Origin: Desulfovibrionaceae bacterium
GTDB lineage: Bacteria > Desulfobacterota > Desulfovibrionia > Desulfovibrionales > Desulfovibrionaceae
Assembly (NCBI GenBank): GCA_009783115.1
Contig: WRHT01000017.1
Location: 1-13,353, forward strand
Length of the DNA: 13,353 nt
Reading direction: 5' to 3'
Below the pieces are notes generated by a model. That model saw only the letters and a program-made list of their open reading frames with translations, made no database searches and had not been told where the DNA came from. The position numbers were made by a program, and so were the translations under genes. Shown piece after piece: positions 4,190 through 11,605 of this stretch. Position 1 is the stretch's first letter, and every line of letters starts with the position of its first letter.

Positions 4190-5179
4190 ATGCCCTCGGC
4201 TTTTTTCTTGGCGGATCCTTATATCCTGGAGGACGTCACCGCAGCCCTGGAGGCCGGGGCGGACAATTTCATTGTGCCGCCGGAACATTTGTCCCAGGCC
4301 GGAAACCTGGCCCGCTGCCGTTTTATCGCTTCTTCATCCTTTACTTTCATTTCTCTGGCCTCCAAGGAAGACGAAAACAGGGCCGAGGCTCTTCTACGTA
4401 GCGGTGTTTCAGTAATCTTACGGCATGGCTGGGAGGTTATTCCGGTGGAAAATCTCCTGGCGCATTCGCAGGGATCGCCCCAGGGCGGAGAATTGCTTCT
4501 GGAGGTTATTTCGCCTGAAGAAACGCAACTGGCCTTCGGCATTCTGGAAAAAGGCGTGCACGGCGTCGCCGTGCCCTCCTCGGCCTTGGGTAAACTTAAA
4601 GAAATTTTAAGCGCCCTGCGTAGCGAACAAACCCTCATTCCCCTCAGCGAGGCGCGGATCCTTGAAATTTCTCCAACAGGCATGGGACACCGGGTTTGTG
4701 TGGATACCCTTTCCAACTTGAACAAAGGACAGGGCCTCCTGGTGGGCAATTCCGCAGCCTTTACTTTTTTGGTGAACGCCGAAACCGAGCGGAATGAATA
4801 TGTGTCCCCGCGTCCATTTCGCGTAAATGCGGGGGCCGTGCACGCCTATACCTTTCTGCCCGGTGATTGCACGGCCTATCTGGAAGAATTGCGCGCCGGA
4901 TCCAAGGTGCTGATCGTGGATTTCCAGGGCCGCGCGGAGACAGCCGTGGCCGGACGAATCAAAGTGGAAAAGCGGCCCATGCTGCTTATCCGGGCGGAGG
5001 CGGAAGGACGGGAAGGCGTGGTCTTTTTACAGAATGCCGAAACCATCCGCCTGGTGACCCCGGAAGGAGAGGCCAGAAGCGTGGTGGCGCTTTCCCCGGG
5101 AGACCGGGTGCTTTGCCGTCTGGATCAGGCCGGCCGGCATTTTGGCGTACGCATAACTGAAAATATTGATGAAAAATGA
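4190..5179 (+). CDS. 3-dehydroquinate synthase II, AroB'
   Basis: Catalyses NAD-dependent oxidative deamination and cyclisation of ADTH to 3-dehydroquinate, replacing AroB. It is 329 aa. The C-terminal half carries the family signature blocks GMGHRVCVDTLSN, GLLVGNS, SPRPFRVNAGAVHAY, KRPMLLI, LQNAETIRLV and RHFGVRI. The N-terminal half (LADPYILEDVTAALEAGAD, FIVPPEHL) is more divergent, as usual. Start ATG 4190 follows GGGGGAG (4174-4180) and lies 3 bases after the preceding stop, so the two enzymes of the alternative pathway are presumably co-translated. The stop overlaps an ATG of the next gene (ATGA). Neither DAHP synthase nor classical AroB is present in the window. Confidence 0.93.
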   Translation: MPSAFFLADPYILEDVTAALEAGADNFIVPPEHLSQAGNLARCRFIASSSFTFISLASKEDENRAEALLRSGVSVILRHGWEVIPVENLLAHSQGSPQGGELLLEVISPEETQLAFGILEKGVHGVAVPSSALGKLKEILSALRSEQTLIPLSEARILEISPTGMGHRVCVDTLSNLNKGQGLLVGNSAAFTFLVNAETERNEYVSPRPFRVNAGAVHAYTFLPGDCTAYLEELRAGSKVLIVDFQGRAETAVAGRIKVEKRPMLLIRAEAEGREGVVFLQNAETIRLVTPEGEARSVVALSPGDRVLCRLDQAGRHFGVRITENIDEK

Positions 5180-5187
5180 GGCAGGCC

Positions 5188-6300
5188 ATGGCTACTACCC
5201 AGGCTGAGGCAAATGAAGAAAAACTTCTCGAACCGATCCGTGCGGAAATTGATCGACTGGATGCGGAACTCCTCGTATTGCTCAACCAGCGCGCCGCTTG
5301 CAGCCTTAAAGCCGGCACCATCAAAAAAAAATTCCAGGCCCCGGTATTCAGGCCTGGACGTGAACAGAGTCTTCTGCGCAAACTGAACACGGCCAACCAG
5401 GGGCCGCTTGACGAGCGGCAACTGCGGGCCATTTACCGGGAAATTTTCTCCGTCTCCAGGGATTTGCAGCGCCAGCCCAACATTGCCTACCTGGGGCCGG
5501 AGGGAACTTTTTCCCATGTCGCCTGCCTGGAATATTTCGGTGAATCAAGTTGCCTCCTCCCCAAGGAATCCTTCGGGGATATTTTTAAGGCGGTAGAAAT
5601 GCGCCTCTGTGATTTGGGGGTTATCCCCCTGGAAAATTCGCTGCACGGCGCCGTGGGGCAATGCCTGGATCTCTTTGCCACCCATGAAGTCTATGTGCAG
5701 GCCGAATGGATCAGCCGCGCACGCCTAAGTCTCATCTCCCGTGAAAGCTCGCTGGCTTCCATTAAAGTGGTTTATTCCCCCGCCCAGCCTTTTGGGCAAT
5801 GCACGCGCTGGCTGCGCGAAAATCTACCCGGAGCGGATCAGGTATTGGTAGGTAGCAACGCCGCCGCCATGCGGCGGGTAACAGACGAAACCAACAGCGC
5901 GGCCATAGGACATGCCGGCCTGGCTGAATGCCTGGAACTGCGCGTACTGGCCGCAAACCTGGAGGATTCCCCCGATAGCTGGACGCGCTTTTTCGCCATT
6001 AGCCCGGAGCCTGGCCCCTTGGCTGAAGCCGACAAATCTTCCATTGTTTTCACCCTGGGCAACCGCCCCGGAGCCTTGTCGGCGGTGCTGGCCGTTTTCG
6101 CCGGATCCGGCATAAACATAAGCAAGCTGGAATCCAGACCTTTACGCGGCGAACGCTGGCATTACATCTTTTTTACGGACCTGGATTGCAATATCCTCGC
6201 CCCTGAGCATCAAGCCGCCCTGGAACAGGTTCGGGGATACTGCGACAGCCTGAAGGTCATCGGCGCTTATACAGAGGGCAAACATGTCCGCGCCGTATGA
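5188..6300 (+). CDS. pheA: Bifunctional chorismate mutase / prephenate dehydratase (P-protein)
   Basis: Converts chorismate to prephenate and then to phenylpyruvate. Domains in order (370 aa from this start): AroQ-type chorismate mutase, residues about 12-94 (IRAEIDRLDAELLVLLNQRA); prephenate dehydratase, about 98-271 (IAYLGPEGTFSH, IPLENSLHGAV, catalytic Thr-Arg-Phe in SWTRFFAI at 266-268); and a C-terminal ACT domain, about 282-361, with GNRPGALSAVL and the Phe-binding ESRP (315-318). End-product inhibition by phenylalanine is therefore expected. One odd point: the usually conserved SHPQ block reads SPAQPFGQC, with His replaced. ATG 5188 is preferred because GAGG (5178-5181) lies six bases upstream; ATG 5176, overlapping the previous stop, would add four residues. 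The 3' end overlaps tyrA by 17 bases. Confidence 0.93.
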   Translation: MATTQAEANEEKLLEPIRAEIDRLDAELLVLLNQRAACSLKAGTIKKKFQAPVFRPGREQSLLRKLNTANQGPLDERQLRAIYREIFSVSRDLQRQPNIAYLGPEGTFSHVACLEYFGESSCLLPKESFGDIFKAVEMRLCDLGVIPLENSLHGAVGQCLDLFATHEVYVQAEWISRARLSLISRESSLASIKVVYSPAQPFGQCTRWLRENLPGADQVLVGSNAAAMRRVTDETNSAAIGHAGLAECLELRVLAANLEDSPDSWTRFFAISPEPGPLAEADKSSIVFTLGNRPGALSAVLAVFAGSGINISKLESRPLRGERWHYIFFTDLDCNILAPEHQAALEQVRGYCDSLKVIGAYTEGKHVRAV

Positions 6301-7087
6301 ATTCCGGCATTTGGCGGTAGTCGGCAACCGCGGCAAAATGGGGGCCATGCTCGCTTCCCGCCTCTCCCTGTCCGGCTACCGGGTAACCGGGGTATCCAGG
6401 ACGGCCCGCCCGGACGGCTCCAAGGGGCTGGACCCGCAATCCCTGGAAGAGGCCCTGGACGGAGCTTCCCTGGTTCTGCTCTGCGTTCCGGCGGCGGCTC
6501 TGCCGGAAACCCTGGGGGCGGTCGTCCCCTTGCTCACTCAAGAGCAAATCCTTATGGACATCGCCTCGGTCAAGAGCGAACCCATGCGGCTCATGGAAGA
6601 AAGTTTTTCCGGCGCGGTCATCGGCAGCCACCCGCTCTTCGGACCTTGTTCGGAGCCATCGGACTTGCGCGTGGCCCTGGTACGCGGCCGAAGGGCAGAA
6701 CAAACGCAATGCCGCGCGGCGGAGGAGCTTTTTGGCGGCATGGGCTGCTCCACCTTCTGGTCCAGCGCGGAAGAACACGATTTGGGGACCGGACTGACCC
6801 AATCCCTAAACTTCGCGCTCAGCGCGGCCTTTTTAACCACCCTGGCCCGCCTGGGAGACCGGCGTTTTCTCACCCCCTCCTGTAGCCGGCACCTGGAGGC
6901 CGCCAAAAGAAGCCTGACGGAAAACGCGGACATGTTCTGCGAATTTACGGCCATGAATCCATATTTCTCCGACATTCTTGAACATTATAAAAAAATTCTG
7001 CATGAGGCCGCGTCTTTTTCCCAGGCAGGCGAGCCGGACGGGCTGAACATACTGGCCCGCGAGGCCGCGACCTGGTATGCCGAGTGA
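6284..7087 (+). CDS. tyrA: Prephenate dehydrogenase
   Basis: Oxidatively decarboxylates prephenate to 4-hydroxyphenylpyruvate for tyrosine synthesis with NAD(P). The 267-residue protein has an N-terminal Rossmann fold with VVGNRGKMGAM (residues 12-22), the DIASVKS block (92-98), and the catalytic-site His116 in GSHPLFGP. A second conserved region, EEHDLGTGLTQSLNF (164-177), opens the helical dimerisation domain. The Gly-Asn-Arg-Gly-Lys-Met-Gly nucleotide loop resembles the dehydrogenase half of E. coli T-protein more than the Gly-x-Gly-x-x-Gly type. There is no chorismate mutase or ACT domain, so it should not be directly feedback-inhibited through ACT. The start is supported by GAGGG (6274-6278), five bases away, inside the end of pheA. 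It precedes aroA with overlap or an 8-base gap, depending on the aroA start. Confidence 0.9.
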   Translation: MSAPYEFRHLAVVGNRGKMGAMLASRLSLSGYRVTGVSRTARPDGSKGLDPQSLEEALDGASLVLLCVPAAALPETLGAVVPLLTQEQILMDIASVKSEPMRLMEESFSGAVIGSHPLFGPCSEPSDLRVALVRGRRAEQTQCRAAEELFGGMGCSTFWSSAEEHDLGTGLTQSLNFALSAAFLTTLARLGDRRFLTPSCSRHLEAAKRSLTENADMFCEFTAMNPYFSDILEHYKKILHEAASFSQAGEPDGLNILAREAATWYAE

Positions 7088-8382
7088 CGAAATACATGCA
7101 ATACATCGTACGTCCCTCCAGCATCAGCGGCAGTTTGACCGTACCCGCATCCAAATCGCATAGCCTGCGGGCCATCCTTCTGGCCTCCCTGGCCAACGGC
7201 ATAAGCCGCATCCGTGCCCCGCTGCCCTCCCCGGATACCTTGGCCATGATCCGGGCCTGTAGCGCCCTGGGAACGGAAATCCTTGAAAAAGGACCGGATT
7301 TGGAGGTGCACGGACTTGGCGGCCGGCCCAAGGTTCCGGATCAGGTGATCGATGTTGGCAATTCCGGCCAGGTCCTGCGTTTTGTGGCGGCTCTGGCCGC
7401 GCTTTTGCCACAGTACACGATTTTTACCGGCGATGACTCCATACGATCCATCCGGCCGGCACAACCCCTGCTGGATGCCCTTGCCGGTTTGGGCGCCTTT
7501 GCCGTGTCCAGCAAGGGGGACGGGCATGCTCCGATCATCGTGCGCGGTCCCGCAAAGGCCGGAAGCACACGCTTGGACGGGGCGGATTCACAGCCGGTGT
7601 CCGCCATGCTTTTCCTGGCCTCTTTTCTGGAAGGCGAGACCACCATCCTGGTTGACAACCCCGGAGAACAACCCTGGATCGATCTCACCCTGTACTGGCT
7701 GGAACGCCTTGGGATATCCTGCCGGCATGATAATTACCGCGAATATGCGGTGCGCGGTCCGGCCGGCTATCCCGGCTTTGATTATACCGTCCCTGGGGAT
7801 TGGAGTTCCGCCGCCTTTCCCTTGGCTGCGGCCCTGATCCAGAATCGGCCCCTGGAACTGCGAAACCTGGATTTCCGTGATCCCCAGGGCGATAAGGCCA
7901 TCCTGGATATCCTGCGTGATATGGGCGCGAATCTTATCGCGCACGAAGAGGAAAAACGCCTGGAAGCGCGTCCTCATAACGGCTTGCACGGCCTGGAAGC
8001 CGATCTGAACCATATTGTTGACGCCGTACCCGTACTGGCAACCCTAGCCTGTTTCGCCCAAAGTCCAAGCCTGTTCCGGGGGGTGGGGATCGCCAGGCAT
8101 AAAGAATGTGACCGTCTGCGGGCCATTGCCTGCGAATTGGGCAAGATGGGCGGCTTGGTGGAGGAATTGCCCGATGGCCTGCGGATCACCCCTGCCAGGC
8201 TGCATGGCGCTATCACAGAGAGCTGGCGGGATCATCGCATCGCCATGTCCATAGCGGTGGCGGCTTTGAGCTGCGGTGAAACCGTAATTCGGGACAGCGC
8301 CTGCGTGGTCAAGAGTTTTCCGGATTTTGCCCGGGCCATGTCCGCTTTAGGCGCACGCATTGAAGAGAGCGGTTTTTCATGA
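7084..8382 (+). CDS. aroA: 3-phosphoshikimate 1-carboxyvinyltransferase (EPSP synthase)
   Basis: Transfers the enolpyruvyl group of PEP to shikimate 3-phosphate. Length 432 aa (E. coli 427). Visible motifs: VPASKSHSLRA with Lys24, Ser25 and Arg29; Arg124 in SIRPAQPLLDAL; GADSQPVSAML (substrate binding); catalytic Asp313 in NHIVDAVPV; Lys340 and Glu341 in RHKECDRLRA; and DHRIAMSIAVAAL. The loop that is normally GN(A/S)GT..R reads GNSGQVLRF (92-100), an unusual version in the PEP/glyphosate-binding segment. The GTG start at 7084 overlaps the tyrA stop as GTGA, in keeping with the four-base overlaps elsewhere in this operon. ATG 7096 (428 aa) is an equally possible start; neither has a strong Shine-Dalgarno. 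The stop overlaps the kinase ATG by four bases. Confidence 0.93.
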   Translation: MTKYMQYIVRPSSISGSLTVPASKSHSLRAILLASLANGISRIRAPLPSPDTLAMIRACSALGTEILEKGPDLEVHGLGGRPKVPDQVIDVGNSGQVLRFVAALAALLPQYTIFTGDDSIRSIRPAQPLLDALAGLGAFAVSSKGDGHAPIIVRGPAKAGSTRLDGADSQPVSAMLFLASFLEGETTILVDNPGEQPWIDLTLYWLERLGISCRHDNYREYAVRGPAGYPGFDYTVPGDWSSAAFPLAAALIQNRPLELRNLDFRDPQGDKAILDILRDMGANLIAHEEEKRLEARPHNGLHGLEADLNHIVDAVPVLATLACFAQSPSLFRGVGIARHKECDRLRAIACELGKMGGLVEELPDGLRITPARLHGAITESWRDHRIAMSIAVAALSCGETVIRDSACVVKSFPDFARAMSALGARIEESGFS

Positions 8383-8915
8383 ATATAATTTTGCTGGGCT
8401 TCAAGGCCAGCGGTAAAAGCACCCTGGGCCGCGCCTTGGCCCGGATTTTAGGCCGGAATTTTCTGGATACGGATATTCTGACCGAAGACTTGCACGCAAC
8501 GGAACACCCTGGAAAACGCCTTAATTGCCGAAACATCAGCCGCGTCCACGGAATGAAAGCTCTGCGCGATCTTGAGACCAGGGCCATTCAGGGTTTGCGT
8601 TCCGCCGCCTTCAAAGGCGACGAGATCATCGCCACCGGCGGCGGCATTATCCTGCGGGAAGAAAATATGAAAATTTTGAATTCTATGGGACCGCGCGTGT
8701 TTTTGGACACTTCCCTGCCCCTGCTGGAAGAACGGCTGCGCGGACATGATTCTCCGCTCTTTGCCGAAAAAAATGTGACGGAACTGCACCGGGAACGCTA
8801 CCCTCTTTATATGCGTTTTTCAGATTTGCGTTTGCCCATTGCCCGGAACCTGCCGCCTGAAGAGTTATCCGGGCAGCTAATTGAACTGTTACAGGAGGCG
8901 GGTTATGTCCAGTAA
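8379..8915 (+). CDS. aroK: Shikimate kinase
   Basis: Phosphorylates shikimate at the 3-hydroxyl with ATP. The 178-residue P-loop protein has Walker A GFKASGKS (7-14), Asp32 in the FLDTD block, Arg63 in LRDLETR (shikimate binding), and ATGGGIIL (85-92) with the glycine triplet. The lid region normally reads RPLL; here it is DSPLFAEK, so the arginine is replaced by serine. The conserved C-terminal Arg...Tyr element is present as HRERYPLY. The ATG overlaps the aroA stop as ATGA. Position between aroA and aroC strongly supports the assignment. The altered lid may mean shifted kinetics, but the remaining substrate-binding residues look intact. It could equally be named aroL. Confidence 0.88.
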   Translation: MNIILLGFKASGKSTLGRALARILGRNFLDTDILTEDLHATEHPGKRLNCRNISRVHGMKALRDLETRAIQGLRSAAFKGDEIIATGGGIILREENMKILNSMGPRVFLDTSLPLLEERLRGHDSPLFAEKNVTELHRERYPLYMRFSDLRLPIARNLPPEELSGQLIELLQEAGYVQ

Positions 8916-10041
8916 CTCTTTTGGCCTCTTTTTCCGTTATACCAGTTGGGGAGAGTCCCACGGACAGGCCGTTGGGGTGATAGTGGACGGCTGCCCAGCC
9001 GGAATTCCCCTGGACGAGGAAATGCTGAACGAGGCCTTGGCCCGGCGCGCGCCAGGGCAAAATTTCTTTACCTCTCCCCGGCGGGAAGGAGATCAAGGGC
9101 GGCTCCTTTCCGGCGTATTTGAAGGACGCACTACCGGATCCCCCATCAGCATCCTGATCGCCAACCACGATGCCCGATCCTCGGCCTATGAGGCCATTGC
9201 CTCCCTGCTGCGTCCAGGTCACGCCAATTTTACCTATCTCGCCAAGTACGGCTGTTTTGACTACCGGGGAGGCGGGCGGGCCTCGGCCAGGGAAACCGTG
9301 GCCAGGGTGGCCGCCGGAGTGGTGGCCCGGCAATTTGCAGTAAAAACCGGGATACGGGTTCTGGCTTACCTGGGAGAATTGGGCACCAGCCAGGCCGCTC
9401 CGGCGGAAGATCTGGAAACCGCGGCGGCCTATGCCCTCCAAAGTCCTGTACATGCCCCGGATGCGTCTTCCGAAACCGCGTTCATGGAAGAATTACGCCT
9501 GGTCATGGAGGAAAAGGATTCCACGGGCGGGGTGGCCCATTTTCACATACTGAACGCGCCCGTTGGCCTGGGTGACCCGGTATATGAAAAATTTCACGCC
9601 CGGCTGGCCTATGCCCTAATGAGCATTCCGGCCAGCAAGGGTTTCGAGATCGGCGCTGGCTTCGCAGCCGCCGCCGGGCGCGGCTCCCGTCTGAATGATT
9701 CTTTTGGACTACGCGAAGGCGTAGTTGTGCCGGCTGGCAACAACGCCGGCGGCGTTCTTGGCGGCATCACCACCGGCGAAACGATTTACGGACGGGTGGC
9801 CTTCAAACCGGCTTCCAGTATCGGCCTGCCGCAAAATACTTTAGATTTGCAGGGCAAACCGGCCACCTTCCAATTGCCCGATGGATCCCGCCATGATCCC
9901 TGTGTGGCCGTCAGGGCTGTGCCGGTGGTGGAGGCCATGTGCTGGCTGGTTCTGGCCGATGCCTTGCTCATGCAAAGAGCTGTTGCCTCGCAAAACCCCC
10001 GTCCGGCCGCCGCTTTGCCTTTTGCAGGCGATTGGTTATAA
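8905..10041 (+). CDS. aroC: Chorismate synthase
   Basis: Makes chorismate from EPSP using reduced FMN as catalyst, the last common step. The 378-residue protein contains WGESHGQAVGVIVDGCPAG (15-33), PRREGDQGRLLSG (58-70), RPGHANFTYLAKYG, DYRGGGRASARET (119-131), NNAGGVLGGITTGE and RHDPCVAVRAVPVVEAM near the C-terminus. All family signatures are in order, and the length is typical. ATG 8905 has a perfect AGGAGG (8893-8898) six bases away and overlaps the kinase gene by 11 bases. The first residues, MSSNSFGLFFRYTSWGESHG, match the usual start of the family. The C-terminal extension after MQRAV is Ala/Pro-rich and short. Confidence 0.95.
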   Translation: MSSNSFGLFFRYTSWGESHGQAVGVIVDGCPAGIPLDEEMLNEALARRAPGQNFFTSPRREGDQGRLLSGVFEGRTTGSPISILIANHDARSSAYEAIASLLRPGHANFTYLAKYGCFDYRGGGRASARETVARVAAGVVARQFAVKTGIRVLAYLGELGTSQAAPAEDLETAAAYALQSPVHAPDASSETAFMEELRLVMEEKDSTGGVAHFHILNAPVGLGDPVYEKFHARLAYALMSIPASKGFEIGAGFAAAAGRGSRLNDSFGLREGVVVPAGNNAGGVLGGITTGETIYGRVAFKPASSIGLPQNTLDLQGKPATFQLPDGSRHDPCVAVRAVPVVEAMCWLVLADALLMQRAVASQNPRPAAALPFAGDWL

Positions 10042-10072
10042 AAAAAAATAAAAAGCAACCAAGGAGCAGGCA

Positions 10073-10495
10073 ATGTCTTATACATGGGATTCGAATCTGG
10101 AAACAGGAAATACGGCTATTGACAACCAGCATAAGCAACTTTTCGCCGCGGTGAATGCTTTGTACGACGCGCATAGGGAAGGCAAAGGCCAGGCGGAGGT
10201 GGAAAAAACCATGGATTTTCTGCTGGCTTATACCATCAAGCACTTCGCGGACGAGGAAAAACTTCAGGAAAAATATCTGTATCCGGGATTTCTGACCCAT
10301 AGGCAGACCCACATGGATTTCAAAGCCACGGCCAGCCGGCTGGCGCGGGAAATGTCCGAAGTCGGGCCGTCGGATGAATTTATCGGCCGGGTTTATGCGC
10401 TTATCGGCGATTGGCTGGTCAACCATATCAAGGGTGATGACTTCGGAATGGCGGCCTTTGTGCAAAACAAGGAAAAAGAAGCCTCCGGCAAGTAA
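10073..10495 (+). CDS. Bacteriohemerythrin
   Basis: A single-domain hemerythrin of 140 aa, expected to bind O2 at a non-heme di-iron centre in the cytoplasm. All seven ligands are present at standard spacing: His20 (DNQHKQL), His57 and Glu61 (HFADEE), His76 and His80 (HRQTH), His118 and Asp123 (HIKGDDF). The conserved N-terminal Trp5 is also there. Strict anaerobes and microaerophiles use such proteins to store, scavenge or sense oxygen. It has AAGGAG at 10061-10066 and lies 31 bases after aroC with no visible terminator. It is probably read through from the aromatic operon, although an A-rich gap (10042-10057) could also carry a weak promoter. No membrane or sensor domain is fused. Confidence 0.93.
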   Translation: MSYTWDSNLETGNTAIDNQHKQLFAAVNALYDAHREGKGQAEVEKTMDFLLAYTIKHFADEEKLQEKYLYPGFLTHRQTHMDFKATASRLAREMSEVGPSDEFIGRVYALIGDWLVNHIKGDDFGMAAFVQNKEKEASGK

Positions 10496-10515
10496 GCGCA
10501 GTTCTATTTACAGGC

Positions 10516-11538
10516 ATGATGCCTTTGTCTGATACGGATCCGCCTCTACGGGCCTGCCGCCTTTGCGGGCGTTCCTGCCGGGCCTGCCGCCAGGATTCCG
10601 GCGTGGGATACTGTGGAGCGGGGTCCGATGTAGTCTTGTCTTCGGCCTTGATCCACCACGGTGAAGAACCGCCCATTTCCGGCCAGGGCTTATCCGGTTC
10701 CAGGCGCGGTTCGGGAACAATTTTTTTTGCCCGCTGCCCCCTGCACTGCGTATTTTGCCAAAACTGGCAAATTTCCCAAGCTGTTCCTCCGGCCGGAACA
10801 AAAAACCCGGCCGGCTCCTCCGTTTCTCACCTGGAAATCTCTCCTGAGGAACTATCCGGAATTATGCTGAATCTGGAGGCGCGTGGGGCGCTGAACATCA
10901 ACCTGGTTTCCCCCACGCCCTATGTACCACAGATCGCCCTGGCCTTGCGCCATGCCAAGATTGCCGGACTGCGCCTGCCCATCGTGTATAACAGCGGAGG
11001 GTATGATTCGCTGGAGGCCCTACGGCTGCTGGACGGACTCATTGACATATATCTGCCGGACGCCAAGCTGGCCCCGGAAAGCGAAACCTCGTCCACGAAA
11101 GATGACCCACTAACAGCGCGCCTTTTGGGCGCTTCCAATTATGTGCGGGTCAACCGTCCGGCCCTTTTGGAAATGTTCCGGCAATGCGGGCATTTGCGTC
11201 TGGATGAACGGGGAGTGGCCTATAAGGGGCTGCTTATTCGCCACTTGGTGTTGCCGGGCAACCTGGCCCGCACCAGGCAGATGATCCCCTGGCTGGCCGA
11301 AAACTTTGGCCAGGATTTATGCCTCAGCCTTATGGCTCAGTACCAGCCCATGTACCTGGTACACAACCGCCCGAAGGACTTCAGGGATTTGCCGGATCTG
11401 AGCCGGCCCCTGCGGGAGAAAGAATACGATGAGGCCGTGGATTTGGCCCTGGAACACGGACTTGCCCGGACCTTTATCCAGGAATTGTCCTCAGCCGTGG
11501 AATACCTGCCGGATTTCACCCGCCGGAAAGTTTTCTAA
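10516..11538 (+). CDS. Radical SAM protein, PflX/pyruvate formate-lyase activating enzyme-like
   Basis: A 340-residue member of the PflX-type (COG1313) radical SAM proteins. The [4Fe-4S]-binding CxxxCxxC reads CPLHCVFC (Cys74, 78, 81), followed by QNWQIS. An N-terminal cysteine group (14, 17, 21, 24, 33; CRLCGRSCRAC) precedes it, as is usual in this subgroup, and may hold an extra metal site. Later blocks INLVSPTPYVPQI, LPIVYNSGGYDS and IDIYLPDAKL are typical for the subgroup. The family is often annotated as a PFL-activating enzyme, but its substrate is not established and no glycyl radical enzyme gene is adjacent. Two tandem ATG codons (10516, 10519) are possible starts; the Shine-Dalgarno is weak. 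It follows the hemerythrin gene by 20 bases. Confidence 0.88.
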   Translation: MMPLSDTDPPLRACRLCGRSCRACRQDSGVGYCGAGSDVVLSSALIHHGEEPPISGQGLSGSRRGSGTIFFARCPLHCVFCQNWQISQAVPPAGTKNPAGSSVSHLEISPEELSGIMLNLEARGALNINLVSPTPYVPQIALALRHAKIAGLRLPIVYNSGGYDSLEALRLLDGLIDIYLPDAKLAPESETSSTKDDPLTARLLGASNYVRVNRPALLEMFRQCGHLRLDERGVAYKGLLIRHLVLPGNLARTRQMIPWLAENFGQDLCLSLMAQYQPMYLVHNRPKDFRDLPDLSRPLREKEYDEAVDLALEHGLARTFIQELSSAVEYLPDFTRRKVF

Positions 11539-11569
11539 CCCGTCATATTAAGGCTGAACCCAAGCCAAA

Positions 11570-11598
11570 TTGTCAACGGTTTAATCTTGGATTATAGG
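11570..11598 (+). promoter_or_regulatory. Candidate promoter of the aminotransferase gene
   Basis: TTGTCA (11570-11575) and TATAGG (11593-11598) are 17 bases apart. The start site would fall at about 11605, so the mRNA would begin at or next to the ATG at 11606 (leaderless). A weak hairpin GGCT/AGCC lies just upstream (about 11552-11566) without a T run. The evidence is suggestive only. Confidence 0.3.
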
Positions 11599-11605
11599 GT
11601 AGTCT

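Noticed and set aside
8683..9453. 256-aa minus-strand ORF opposite aroK/aroC
   Set aside because: Long only because of high GC; all support is on the plus strand.
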